14,700 nucleotides of DNA from Legionellales bacterium (GTDB lineage: Bacteria > Pseudomonadota > Gammaproteobacteria > WLWR01): contig WLWR01000019.1 in assembly GCA_012103495.1 (NCBI GenBank), forward strand, positions 1-14,700. Direction: 5' to 3'. Below, piece by piece: positions 1-7,324 of the stretch (positions are counted from its first letter, which is position 1; the number at the start of each line of letters is the position of its first letter). Below the pieces are notes generated by a model. That model saw only the letters and a list, made by a program, of their open reading frames with translations, made no database searches and was not told the DNA's origin. A program made the position numbers and the translations under genes.

Positions 1-1082
1 TCAATCAGTTGCACAAACAATCCAAGTCGGTATGGGATCAGTGGTTGGTAGAACAGTGGCAACAGTCGATGATGGTTTGGCAAGCTCTGATTGAGTCGTT
101 GCAGCAAGCACAGCAATGGCAAGCAGCGTACGCGCAACTTTTGCAGCCAGTGATTGACTTTGTCAGACAATGGCGTGCTCATCCGCAGCCTGGTGAATTT
201 GCTTTGCAGACTTTGCGACAATGGCAGAGCAATGCGCAACCTTTGCCTTGGCAACAAGCACGGCAACAATTGATGACATTGACGCAATCGGTTGCTAAGA
301 CAGATGCACAATCGATTTTGTATGCCGTATTGGCTAAACCCATCGATCAGGTGCAACAGTGGGTGATGCAACACGTGCAACAATTTATCGACCGTCGATG
401 GCAGGTCGATGTGGTGAATGTTTATCAACAAACGATGGCCAATCGATTTCCTTTTTCGGCAGCCACCTTGGGGCAGGCATCAGAGATATCTTTGAAACAA
501 TTGACTCAGTTTTTGCAACCGGAGGCGGGGCTTGTCTGGCAATTTTATCAACAATACTATCTGCCTATTCAATCGCTGCTACCGGTGAGTTCACAGTGGC
601 GTTTGTTGATGCACCAATTGAAGCAAATCCGAGAGCTGTTTTTTAGCACTCAAACATCCAGACCACACTTGAATTTGGAAATCTTACCGACTCCTCATCC
701 ACAGTTACAAGAATTACGCTGGGTGCATGGTCAGCAACAAGGGCGCTATCAAAATGAACCACAACAATGGCAAACGTTGCGCTGGCCACCGCAAGGCACG
801 CCGAGGCTGACATTGATGAGTGGTCGGTTGCTTAATGAACATTGGGTGCACAGCCCAACTTTTGAAGGGGTGTGGGGGTTGTTTCGATGGTTGTCTACCG
901 CGACAATCACATCGGTTGATGAGCAAACTTTGCAAGTGCGTTGGAAATTGGTATCGACGAGTCTGTCGCCACTTACGGTCACCTTATTTTTACGTGCAGC
1001 CAATCAGACGCAAGCGATCGTGACACTGTTGACCACGCCTTGGCAATTTCCAACCGGGCTTTTTAATGAATCGCTGCGATGA
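1..1082 (+). CDS. icmF: IcmF/TssM family secretion protein, C-terminal part (5' end outside window)
   Basis: The reading frame is open to the left edge (Asn-Gln codons precede the first TTG at 9), so this is the 3' end of a longer gene; about 359 residues are visible. The family is an inner-membrane protein that stabilises type VI secretion (TssM) or Dot/Icm type IVB secretion (IcmF) and works with DotU/TssL. Seen here: the NVYQQTMANRFPF stretch (about residues 137-149 from the TTG), matching the family's 'Y...RYPF' segment; the following FLQPEAGLVWQFYQQYYLP, matching 'FFGPGGLLDRFFQEYL.P'; and a C-terminal beta domain with GQQQGRYQNEP, LRWPPQG, EGVWGLFRWL and a terminal FPTGLF, each with a counterpart in the IcmF/TssM C-terminal domain. 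Gln (about 17%) and Trp (about 5-6%) are very frequent. No other secretion gene is in the window, so the T6SS and T4BSS assignments cannot be separated. The 3' end overlaps convergent yrbG by 20 bp. Confidence 0.8.
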   Translation, partial: NQLHKQSKSVWDQWLVEQWQQSMMVWQALIESLQQAQQWQAAYAQLLQPVIDFVRQWRAHPQPGEFALQTLRQWQSNAQPLPWQQARQQLMTLTQSVAKTDAQSILYAVLAKPIDQVQQWVMQHVQQFIDRRWQVDVVNVYQQTMANRFPFSAATLGQASEISLKQLTQFLQPEAGLVWQFYQQYYLPIQSLLPVSSQWRLLMHQLKQIRELFFSTQTSRPHLNLEILPTPHPQLQELRWVHGQQQGRYQNEPQQWQTLRWPPQGTPRLTLMSGRLLNEHWVHSPTFEGVWGLFRWLSTATITSVDEQTLQVRWKLVSTSLSPLTVTLFLRAANQTQAIVTLLTTPWQFPTGLFNESLR

Positions 1083-2034
1083 CTATCCATGTTAAATACG
1101 CACCGTAGCAAGTTAGGAGTAAAGCGCCTTCCCAACGATTGATACATCCTGGACCACGAAAACCATAGGCCACTAAAAATAAAACAATGGTCAATCCAAA
1201 CATGATGGGCATGTCACGTGATAACACACTGCTGGCTAATGGGACCGATTGTAATAACCCTGGAATGGCAAGCACCGCCAATAAATTAAACATGTTAGAG
1301 CCTAGGATATTGCCAATGGCCAAATCATGTTCGCCTTTCAGACTGCCTATCAGTGAAGCAGCCATTTCTGGTAAGCTGGTGCCAATGGCGACGATGGTGA
1401 GCCCAATTACCACATCACTGACCCCCAGTTGACTGGCGATGTTGACTGCACTAAAGACCAAAATATGAGAGCTGATCGGCAGTAATATCAATCCCAAGAT
1501 GAAAAAAGCAATCGCGGATTTAATTGGTAAAGTATGCTGCAATTCTCGTTCAAATTCTTGACGCAGAGGATCTTGTGGGGTGACTTTACGAGTGGCTAAC
1601 CAAACCAGCCAAATGAAAAATCCAATCAAACAGATTAATAAAATGATTCCATCGATTGGATCCAAAGAACCATCCAATAGCAATCCCCAGGTAATGAGCA
1701 TGATTAAAAATAAAATGGGATATTCGCGTCGCAAAGTAGTGGAGTGTACTTGCATGGGTCGGCATAATGCGGCCACACCTAACACCAAGCCAATGTTGGC
1801 AATGTTGGAGCCCAATGCATTACCAATGGCCAATCCAGGGTTTCCTTGTGTCACTGACATAATAGAAATAAAAATTTCGGGGGCGGAGGTGCCCAATGCA
1901 ACAATGGTCAATCCAATGATCAGAGGGGCTATGCGAAAGTGATGGGCCATGCCGACTGCTCCGGCGATAAATCGCTCCGCGCTCCATGCCAGTAGCACAA
2001 TTCCCACGATCAGTAGAGCAATATAAATAAGCAT
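1063..2034 (-). CDS. yrbG: Calcium/sodium antiporter, YrbG type (CaCA family)
   Basis: A 323-residue integral inner-membrane cation exchanger; the family swaps Ca2+ for Na+ or H+. The two diagnostic alpha repeats are clear: GLTIVALGTSAPE with AIGNALGSNIAN (about residues 41-80) and GLTIVAIGTSLPE with AIGNILGSNMFN (about 211-250). The Glu after TS(A/L)P and the GN.LGSN motifs line the ion site. They sit in two homologous halves of roughly five helices, joined by a hydrophilic linker (about residues 148-172). Length and topology match YrbG of E. coli. The start at 2034 gives the expected hydrophobic first helix (MLIYIALLIVGIVLLAW); no strong Shine-Dalgarno is seen. In E. coli yrbG begins the kdsD-kdsC-lpt cluster, but here none of those genes is adjacent. 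Its 3' end overlaps the convergent icmF end. Confidence 0.93.
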   Translation of the reverse strand: MLIYIALLIVGIVLLAWSAERFIAGAVGMAHHFRIAPLIIGLTIVALGTSAPEIFISIMSVTQGNPGLAIGNALGSNIANIGLVLGVAALCRPMQVHSTTLRREYPILFLIMLITWGLLLDGSLDPIDGIILLICLIGFFIWLVWLATRKVTPQDPLRQEFERELQHTLPIKSAIAFFILGLILLPISSHILVFSAVNIASQLGVSDVVIGLTIVAIGTSLPEMAASLIGSLKGEHDLAIGNILGSNMFNLLAVLAIPGLLQSVPLASSVLSRDMPIMFGLTIVLFLVAYGFRGPGCINRWEGALLLTCYGAYLTWIVIAAIH

Positions 2035-2242
2035 GAATTATTTTGTCCACGACAATCAATCTAGCGACGATAACGTAAATGATTTGGCTTTGCCATAGAT
2101 TTGCTATGAGGAAGTGAATACTCCGGATAGGGTGATCTAAATTCTTTGCCAGAATCGACAAAAGTCGGCTTTGAGTGGAATGGCTATCGACAAGAAGGGC
2201 TCTTTTTTTGCGGCTGCCAACTTGCCTACGATCTAAACGGAT

Positions 2243-2340
2243 GTGTTGTTTTTTTTGCCTTAATAAACATCTAAGTTTATTTTTGAGGATTTTAAGATTA
2301 GGGCGTGAAAAAACAACACCTCTGCTGTTTGGCGTGTTGT
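2243..2340. repeat. Nested inverted repeats upstream of gap
   Basis: GTGTTGTTTTTT (2243-2254) is a perfect reverse complement of AAAAAACAACAC (2308-2319). Between them is a second perfect pair, AATAAAC (2262-2268) and GTTTATT (2275-2281). A third element, GTGTTGT (2334-2340), repeats the left arm and is complementary to ACAACAC (2313-2319), so the middle arm can pair with either flank. No T-run follows the last arm. The cluster lies upstream of the likely gap start point, so it would act as a DNA site or in a separate transcript rather than in the gap leader. Function unknown. Confidence 0.5.
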
Positions 2341-2411
2341 AAATATTCCTGATCTATAGCAAATAATGCCTTAATCAACACCACTTCTTCCGTGATTCTT
2401 CATCCAAAATA

Positions 2412-2420
2412 TGATATAAA
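2412..2420 (+). promoter_or_regulatory. Candidate extended -10 promoter for gap-pgk
   Basis: TG at 2412-2413, one base, then TATAAA (2415-2420) gives an extended -10 element. No good -35 box lies about 17 bp upstream, as is common for extended -10 promoters. Transcription would start near 2427 and leave a leader of about 30 nt containing GGAG (2448-2451), 7 nt before the gap ATG. Confidence 0.45.
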
Positions 2421-2458
2421 TCGCTGCCTACAGCAGTACAGAGTTTTGGAGCAAAATC

Positions 2459-3466
2459 ATGACCATTCGTGTTGGAATTAATGGCTACGGGCGGATTGGC
2501 CGCAATGTGTTGCGTGCTTTGTATGAAGAACACCATGCACATGACTTGGCGATTGTCGCTATTAACAATCGTGCCAACAGTGAAACAAATCTTCATTTAA
2601 CCAAATACGATACCACCTTTGGTCGGTTCAAAGCGCAGGTGATGACGCAAGGCAATGATTTGATTGTCGATGGAGATCGCATTCGCATGTTTTGCGCGCA
2701 CGACCCAGCGGATATTCCATGGCACGAAGCGCAAGTGGATGTGGTGTTGGAATGTACCGGTAAGTTTACTTCCAGAGAGTCCACCCAGGTGCATTTGGAA
2801 AATGGTGCCAAAAAAGTCATCATTTCTGCACCAGGTAAAGGGGTGGATGCCACAGTGGTGTATGGTGTGAATCATCATTTGTTACGCGCCGAACATCAAA
2901 TTATTTCAAATGCTTCGTGTACGACCAATTGTTTGGCGCCCATTGTCAAACCATTGCACGATGCATTGGGTATTGTCAGTGGTTTTATGAGTACGGTGCA
3001 CGCGGTTACCAATGATCAAGTGTTGATTGATCGCAGTCACAAAGATTTGCGCCGTGCGCGTTCAGCGACGCAATCGATCATTCCTACCAAAACCGGTGCG
3101 GCTGCCGCAGTTGGTTTGGTGTTGCCAGAGTTGGCGGGGAAATTGGATGGGGTGGCTATGCGAGTGCCGACCATCAATGTTTCAGCGGTGGATTTGACAT
3201 TCAAAGCCAGTCGGGCAACCACGGTAGAAGAAGTGGATCAATTATTGCGCGATGCGGCGCAAGGTGAATTGGCTGGGGTGTTGGCGGTTAATGATGAACC
3301 GTTGGTATCTTGTGATTTCAATCATCATCCTGCTTCTGCTATTTACGATGCCACACAAACTCGGGTGATGGGTGATTTGGTTAAAGTGGTGGCGTGGTAC
3401 GACAATGAATGGGGTTTTTCCAATCGTATGTTGGATGTCGCCGTTGCCTTGATGCAGGCGAAATAA
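2459..3466 (+). CDS. gap: Glyceraldehyde-3-phosphate dehydrogenase, type I
   Basis: Catalyses the reversible oxidative phosphorylation of glyceraldehyde-3-phosphate to 1,3-bisphosphoglycerate in cytoplasmic glycolysis/gluconeogenesis. At 335 residues it is full length. The Rossmann motif is INGYGRIGRN (7-16). The active site is SNASCTTNC with catalytic Cys154, and the general base is His181 in TVHAVTNDQ. The phosphate-binding region RRARSATQSIIPTKTGAAAA and the C-terminal WYDNEWGFSNRM are both present. The sequence resembles the Gap of pseudomonads and Burkholderia-type bacteria more than E. coli Epd. Position 37, normally the Asp that binds the adenosine ribose of NAD (VAIND), is Asn here, followed by Arg38. 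GGAG 7 nt upstream supports the ATG. The stop codon shares one base with the pgk start, so the two genes form an operon and are probably translationally coupled. Confidence 0.96.
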   Translation: MTIRVGINGYGRIGRNVLRALYEEHHAHDLAIVAINNRANSETNLHLTKYDTTFGRFKAQVMTQGNDLIVDGDRIRMFCAHDPADIPWHEAQVDVVLECTGKFTSRESTQVHLENGAKKVIISAPGKGVDATVVYGVNHHLLRAEHQIISNASCTTNCLAPIVKPLHDALGIVSGFMSTVHAVTNDQVLIDRSHKDLRRARSATQSIIPTKTGAAAAVGLVLPELAGKLDGVAMRVPTINVSAVDLTFKASRATTVEEVDQLLRDAAQGELAGVLAVNDEPLVSCDFNHHPASAIYDATQTRVMGDLVKVVAWYDNEWGFSNRMLDVAVALMQAK

Positions 3467-4671
3467 TGGATATGGATACCTTGGATTTGCAATCGGTGCG
3501 ACAGTTGAATGATGTTGATTTGAACGGTAAAACCGTGTTGATTCGTGTCGATTTTAATGTGCCGATGCACGATGGACGTGTGACCAATGCCTCGCGGATT
3601 GAAGCCAGTTTGCCAACGATCCGCCAGGTTTTGGCCGCCAATGCGGCGGTGATTTTATTATCCCATCGTGGACGGCCTACCGAGGGTACAAAGACCGATG
3701 CTTTGTCATTAGCACCGATCGCGCCGGTATTACAAACGTATTTGCAACGCCCGGTGCAATTTATCAACGATTGGCGCGCTGGGGTGACATTGCAACCAGG
3801 CGAGGTGGCGTTGTTGGAAAATTGCCGTTTCAATCGTGGTGAGAAAGCCAATGATCCACAATTGGCGCAGCAGTTAGCCGCATTGGCCGATGTGTTTGTG
3901 ATGGATGCGTTTGGTGTGATTCATCGTCAACAAGCTTCCACTTATGGCATTGCTCAATGTGCTCCGGTGGCTTGTGCCGGACCTTTGTTGTGCTTGGAAT
4001 TGGCGTCTTTGACCAAAGCGTTGGATCATCCGCAACCGCCGATGTTGGCTATTGTCGGCGGAGCAAAAGTTTCTACTAAATTGACCTTATTGACTCGATT
4101 GTTGGATCGGGTGGATCAATTGATCGTCGGTGGTGGGATTGCCAATACTTTCATCGCAGCGCAAGGGTATTCAATTGGCAAGTCGTTGTATGAAGCTGAT
4201 TTGGTTGATGAAGCGCGCAGGTTGCTTGAACGAGCCAAACAATCTGGTAAAGACTTTCCTTTGCCTACCGATGTGGTGGTGGCTGAACAGTTTGACGCGC
4301 AGGCCAGACCAATGATTAAACCGGTGGATCAAGTGACGGCACAAGAAATGATTTTGGACATCGGTCCGCAAACGGCGCAACGATTGAGTCAATATCTTCA
4401 TCAAGCCAAAACCATTGTGTGGAATGGTCCGGTTGGTGTGTTTGAATGGCCGGCGTTTGCCAATGGCACGCAAGTGTTGGCACAAGCAATTGCTGACAGT
4501 GATGCATTTTCATTGGCCGGCGGTGGCGATACCATTGCCGCCATCGATCAATTTGGCGTGCGTGAACAGATTTCTTATATTTCCACCGGCGGGGGTGCGT
4601 TTTTAACCTTGTTAGAAGGTCATATCCCGCCGACGGTCAAAGTACTGTATAAGTGTGCGGATGTTGTTTAG
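3466..4671 (+). CDS. pgk: Phosphoglycerate kinase
   Basis: Transfers phosphate from 1,3-bisphosphoglycerate to ADP, the step after Gap; cytoplasmic. I start it at ATG 3466, inside the TAATG overlap with the gap stop, giving 401 residues; AGGCG at 3456-3460 is a possible ribosome binding site. ATG 3472 (399 aa) is an alternative. A longer in-frame extension to 3409 lies wholly inside gap and is unlikely. Visible motifs: RVDFNVP (27-33) and SHRGRP (66-71) in the substrate-binding N-domain; LENCRFNRGEK (117-127); DAFGVIHR (147-154), where most homologues read DAFGTAHR; GGAKVSTK (198-205); VWNGPVGVFE (318-327); and the nucleotide-binding GGGDT (352-356) and STGGGA (373-378). No fba or pyk gene follows, unlike many proteobacterial clusters; instead a convergent gene overlaps the stop by 4 bp. 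Confidence 0.96.
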   Translation: MDMDTLDLQSVRQLNDVDLNGKTVLIRVDFNVPMHDGRVTNASRIEASLPTIRQVLAANAAVILLSHRGRPTEGTKTDALSLAPIAPVLQTYLQRPVQFINDWRAGVTLQPGEVALLENCRFNRGEKANDPQLAQQLAALADVFVMDAFGVIHRQQASTYGIAQCAPVACAGPLLCLELASLTKALDHPQPPMLAIVGGAKVSTKLTLLTRLLDRVDQLIVGGGIANTFIAAQGYSIGKSLYEADLVDEARRLLERAKQSGKDFPLPTDVVVAEQFDAQARPMIKPVDQVTAQEMILDIGPQTAQRLSQYLHQAKTIVWNGPVGVFEWPAFANGTQVLAQAIADSDAFSLAGGGDTIAAIDQFGVREQISYISTGGGAFLTLLEGHIPPTVKVLYKCADVV

Positions 4672-6119
4672 GGACTGGGGGGAGGCTGTTGACTTATTTC
4701 AATTGTAACTTCCCGTTTGTTGGCTAAAGTAGAAAAAATTTTTCTGGTGGTGCTTCCGGTCAATGGCGTGTGGACGACTTCATTGATACTGTTTAATAGC
4801 GGCTGTGGTGAACGCGAACGAAATAGCCAATTAAAAATAGCCAATGACATCAGTATCGATCGAAGTTTGTCATAAATTGGATTGCGTCGTTGAGAAATGG
4901 CATCAAATTTTGGGTTGCGCGCAGAGGTTAATTGCTTAATGGCGGCTGAGTCCGTTGCGTGTGCCAATTCAGCAATCATATAGAGGGTTAAACTTCTTTT
5001 TGTATCGTGCAAGCCAGCGATTTTTGTGGCTGCTTCTTTCGCGGTTGTGGTATCAGTGATGCCGAAATGTTGTTCAAGGAGTGTTGCGAGAGTTGATAAA
5101 TCTTGCGGATTTTCTTTTTTGTATCCTTCAATAGCACATTCCAGACGCATGTAAGTGGCGATAGGATTTGATAAGTGCTGCCAATCACCAGTCTTTTTTT
5201 CAGCCTGAGCTTGGGTGTAATTATCTTCTAAGGAGGTAGAGCATGTTTCAACTTTTGCTTCTTTCGCGTCGGGGTCTTCTATTTTCTTTTCGGAGGGTTG
5301 TTTATGGATGCGTGCCAAGGTCCATTCAATAACCAATTGTGGGGTAAATAAATTATGCATGGGTAGTGTTTGCAATGTCAGTTGATGGAGATCTTCGACA
5401 AATTTAATAGGGCCATTAGCGAGAGCGGTTCTTACTGGATCCATAAATTGTTCTAAATTATTCACACGATGGAATAAAAAAATAAGTGAACGCAATTCTG
5501 ATTTTGATCCATTATTGGGAATGGTTCGTGTCTTGGTGAGATCACGCCACGAATTGACAGCAAATTGATTAATTGCCGAGTCAATAAAATATATTCCTTG
5601 TTCTCCCCGATAAATAAGAGGTTTTCTTTCCTGATTTTGGGAAATGTTTACGAGAGTGAAAGCGAAGAGTTGAAGGAGAGGATAGCTAGTAAGTTTGCGA
5701 AATCTGTCAAGAAAGTTATGATCAAATTCTTTGTTTACTAAATTTTTTATGCCGTCTTCTATGGTGCGGGATGTTTCTTCGGTCACGTCCTCTTTGTTTG
5801 CTGAATTTTTTATGTCATCTTCTATGGTGTGGGATGTTTTTTCGGTCACGTCCTCTTTTTTTATTAGTTGGCGTGTCAGACGTTCTAACATTCGGTTACG
5901 TGCTATTTTTTCTAATTTGTGAATATGAGATACCAACTTTTCAAAAGCTTGAAATTGATTGAGATCTAAAAGAGCGGCAACAAAAGGGGCTAACAACTTA
6001 GGATCTTTTTGCAGTACAGTCGTCGTTAGATGTTTCACTTCCTCATCAAAATCATCTGCATCTAGTAGTAACTCAGTTAACAAAAATTTTTCTTGAGGAA
6101 ATGGTAATCGTTTTGACAT
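4668..6119 (-). CDS. Hypothetical protein with internal tandem repeat
   Basis: A 483-residue protein that I do not recognise. It is predicted mostly alpha-helical and rich in Lys, Glu, Leu and Thr, with no signal peptide. Residues 1-85 form amphipathic helices (LLLDADDFDEEVKHL, FVAALLDLNQFQAFEKL). Residues 88-108 and 109-129 are a 21-residue direct repeat (KEDVTEKTSHTIEDDIKN / KEDVTEETSRTIEDGIKN). A charged, low-complexity linker lies near residues 275-310. A short hydrophobic stretch (LRSILMSLAIFNWLF) near residue 420 may be a buried helix or a weak membrane anchor. The tail is QQPPPSP. The DNA looks more AT-rich than the flanking genes, and the gene separates pgk from its usual glycolytic partners, so lineage-specific origin or transfer is plausible. 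A secreted effector is possible in an intracellular relative of Legionella, but nothing here shows it. The ATG is preceded by a weak AGG. Confidence 0.8.
   Translation of the reverse strand: MSKRLPFPQEKFLLTELLLDADDFDEEVKHLTTTVLQKDPKLLAPFVAALLDLNQFQAFEKLVSHIHKLEKIARNRMLERLTRQLIKKEDVTEKTSHTIEDDIKNSANKEDVTEETSRTIEDGIKNLVNKEFDHNFLDRFRKLTSYPLLQLFAFTLVNISQNQERKPLIYRGEQGIYFIDSAINQFAVNSWRDLTKTRTIPNNGSKSELRSLIFLFHRVNNLEQFMDPVRTALANGPIKFVEDLHQLTLQTLPMHNLFTPQLVIEWTLARIHKQPSEKKIEDPDAKEAKVETCSTSLEDNYTQAQAEKKTGDWQHLSNPIATYMRLECAIEGYKKENPQDLSTLATLLEQHFGITDTTTAKEAATKIAGLHDTKRSLTLYMIAELAHATDSAAIKQLTSARNPKFDAISQRRNPIYDKLRSILMSLAIFNWLFRSRSPQPLLNSINEVVHTPLTGSTTRKIFSTLANKREVTIEISQQPPPSP
5733..5858 (-). repeat. 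Two-copy 63-bp tandem repeat inside the hypothetical gene
   Basis: Units 5733-5795 and 5796-5858 match at 57 of 63 positions. The six differences (unit positions 5, 8, 20, 22, 35 and 45) are all transitions. The period is 21 codons, so the reading frame is kept, and the duplication encodes residues 88-129 of the hypothetical protein. Confidence 0.92.
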
Positions 6120-6217
6120 CAGTTACGACCTATTGACTTAATTTAAATTGAGATTGGCTAAAATTCTACCAAATTTGTACTCAGAAAGATAGACAACATG
6201 TATGACAAAATGTTCGC

Positions 6218-7237
6218 TCAGCGAGGCTCGACTTGTAACAGATGAATGCCTTTGATGGTTGGGCTGGTCAAATGATTTTGCAAATACTCGGTGAGTGGAA
6301 TGTCCAGTACCTGTCCGTCGGTAGAAGCGTGACGATACATGAGTCCCTCGTCAGTGCGGATGGCAAAACCAGTGTGCGAGACATTTAAATGGGTGCCAAT
6401 TTTATCTTGTAATGGCCAGTTGGGACGGACGATATTTACAATCGCGCCACTGGGAATTTGATCAAAAATGGCAAAATCCGGTTGTCCTTGCTTATCAAAC
6501 AAAGCGGTAAACGGTACATACAATAAAGCGGAACGATGTTGTTGTACCTGTTGTGCCAAGTTGTGTAAATCGATGAGTAAGGTTTGTGTTTGTTTGGATG
6601 ATAACGGGGTTTGTAATTTTAATGCATCCGCGGTGAAGTGTTGATACCAAGCGGGTTTATTGATCGTTGCCACCGCCACTTCGGCAACCGGCGAACCTTG
6701 GTGATCAACAATGCGATCGGTGATGTCACGCACATAACCTTTGACGGTATTATTGGGGATCCAATCCACCGACATGAAATGATTACGATTCAGAAAACTG
6801 GGTTGTCCTTGCGCATAGCGTAAATCCAAAATGTGTTGGCGAAATTCAGGTAAGTTGTCAGCGTGCGCCAATGCCAACACGGTTTCCACATAGGTTAAAC
6901 AATCGAATTCATCGGTGCGGTATAGCGGTTGTTGATCAAAGCGACCGTTGCTGCCTTCTCCCAGTGCTCCCAAGGCAAATGGTTTGCCTAACAGTGAAGC
7001 ACTTAACAGTGGAATGCGAGTGTCAATAGTCGTGGAAATGGGCGTCGGTAAAGTTTGATAAATATCGACAATGTCTTGGTCGTATTGCTTGGTGTCATAG
7101 GCAACCGGTTCATCAGCGGCGCAGCCTATCAAGAGCGAAGTGAATAACGCTAACAATCCTGCTCGTAGGCGATTTTGGATCAAATCATTGAATAAATGTT
7201 GGCCGATGAATGGGATGGATGAAAAAAAAGGAAACAT
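6218..7237 (-). CDS. DUF1460 (NlpC/P60-like) lipoprotein, probable amidase/peptidase
   Basis: A 339-residue exported protein of the DUF1460 family, whose fold is of the NlpC/P60 cysteine peptidase type; known structures of the family act on muropeptides. Seen here: a lipoprotein signal with lipobox LLIGC (Cys39); the nucleophile region FDCLTYVETVLALA (Cys113); NRNHFMSVDWI (about 151-160), a conserved family segment; GTHLNVSHTGFAI with candidate catalytic His288; and YRHAS near 301-305. The ATG at 7237 leaves about 18 extra residues before the usual n-region. An in-frame TTG encoding Leu19 would give a more typical signal peptide (IQNRLRAGLLALFTSLLIGC), but neither start has a good Shine-Dalgarno. 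The mature protein would be lipid-anchored in the envelope, possibly recycling or trimming peptidoglycan. Its start faces spmAB across an 87-bp divergent promoter region. Confidence 0.85.
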   Translation of the reverse strand: MFPFFSSIPFIGQHLFNDLIQNRLRAGLLALFTSLLIGCAADEPVAYDTKQYDQDIVDIYQTLPTPISTTIDTRIPLLSASLLGKPFALGALGEGSNGRFDQQPLYRTDEFDCLTYVETVLALAHADNLPEFRQHILDLRYAQGQPSFLNRNHFMSVDWIPNNTVKGYVRDITDRIVDHQGSPVAEVAVATINKPAWYQHFTADALKLQTPLSSKQTQTLLIDLHNLAQQVQQHRSALLYVPFTALFDKQGQPDFAIFDQIPSGAIVNIVRPNWPLQDKIGTHLNVSHTGFAIRTDEGLMYRHASTDGQVLDIPLTEYLQNHLTSPTIKGIHLLQVEPR

Positions 7238-7257
7238 GATCAGTACCGATAGTTTGG

Positions 7258-7286
7258 TTGGCTTTTAAAACAGAATTGCCTATTAT
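7258..7286 (+). promoter_or_regulatory. Sigma-70-type promoter of spmAB
   Basis: TTGGCT (7258-7263), a 17-bp spacer, then TATTAT (7281-7286): four of six and five of six consensus positions with optimal spacing. The start site would lie near 7293, about 32 nt before the spmA ATG. Confidence 0.65.
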
Positions 7287-7309
7287 GCGGGAAATAAAAT
7301 GCGGCGCAA
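7282..7309 (-). promoter_or_regulatory. Candidate promoter of the DUF1460 lipoprotein gene
   Basis: Read on the minus strand: TTGCGC (7304-7309), a 16-bp spacer, then CATAAT (7282-7287). Its -10 box overlaps the -10 box of the plus-strand spmA promoter, so the two would compete for polymerase. Confidence 0.4.
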
Positions 7310-7324
7310 TAGGATAGACGGTAA

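Larger units (their letters stand above)
2035..2458. other. Intergenic region between divergent yrbG and gap
   Basis: 424 bp with no convincing gene. It must hold the yrbG promoter (minus strand), which I could not identify. It also holds a set of nested inverted repeats (2243-2340) and, close to gap, an extended -10 promoter candidate. A small CGAC-AAAA-GTCG hairpin lies at 2156-2167 and a T7 run at 2203-2209. Confidence 0.7.

Noticed and set aside
2241..2342. Small 33-codon reading frame upstream of gap
   Set aside because: No convincing ribosome binding site, it coincides with the T/A-rich inverted repeats, and the peptide is low complexity. Chance is likelier.
3409..3465. Longer N-terminus for pgk starting at 3409
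   Set aside because: It lies wholly within gap in another frame and adds residues with no PGK counterpart; ATG 3466 fits family length and the TAATG coupling.
5733..5858. CRISPR or other DNA repeat array
   Set aside because: Only two directly abutting units without spacers, in frame within a coding sequence; it is a coding tandem duplication.
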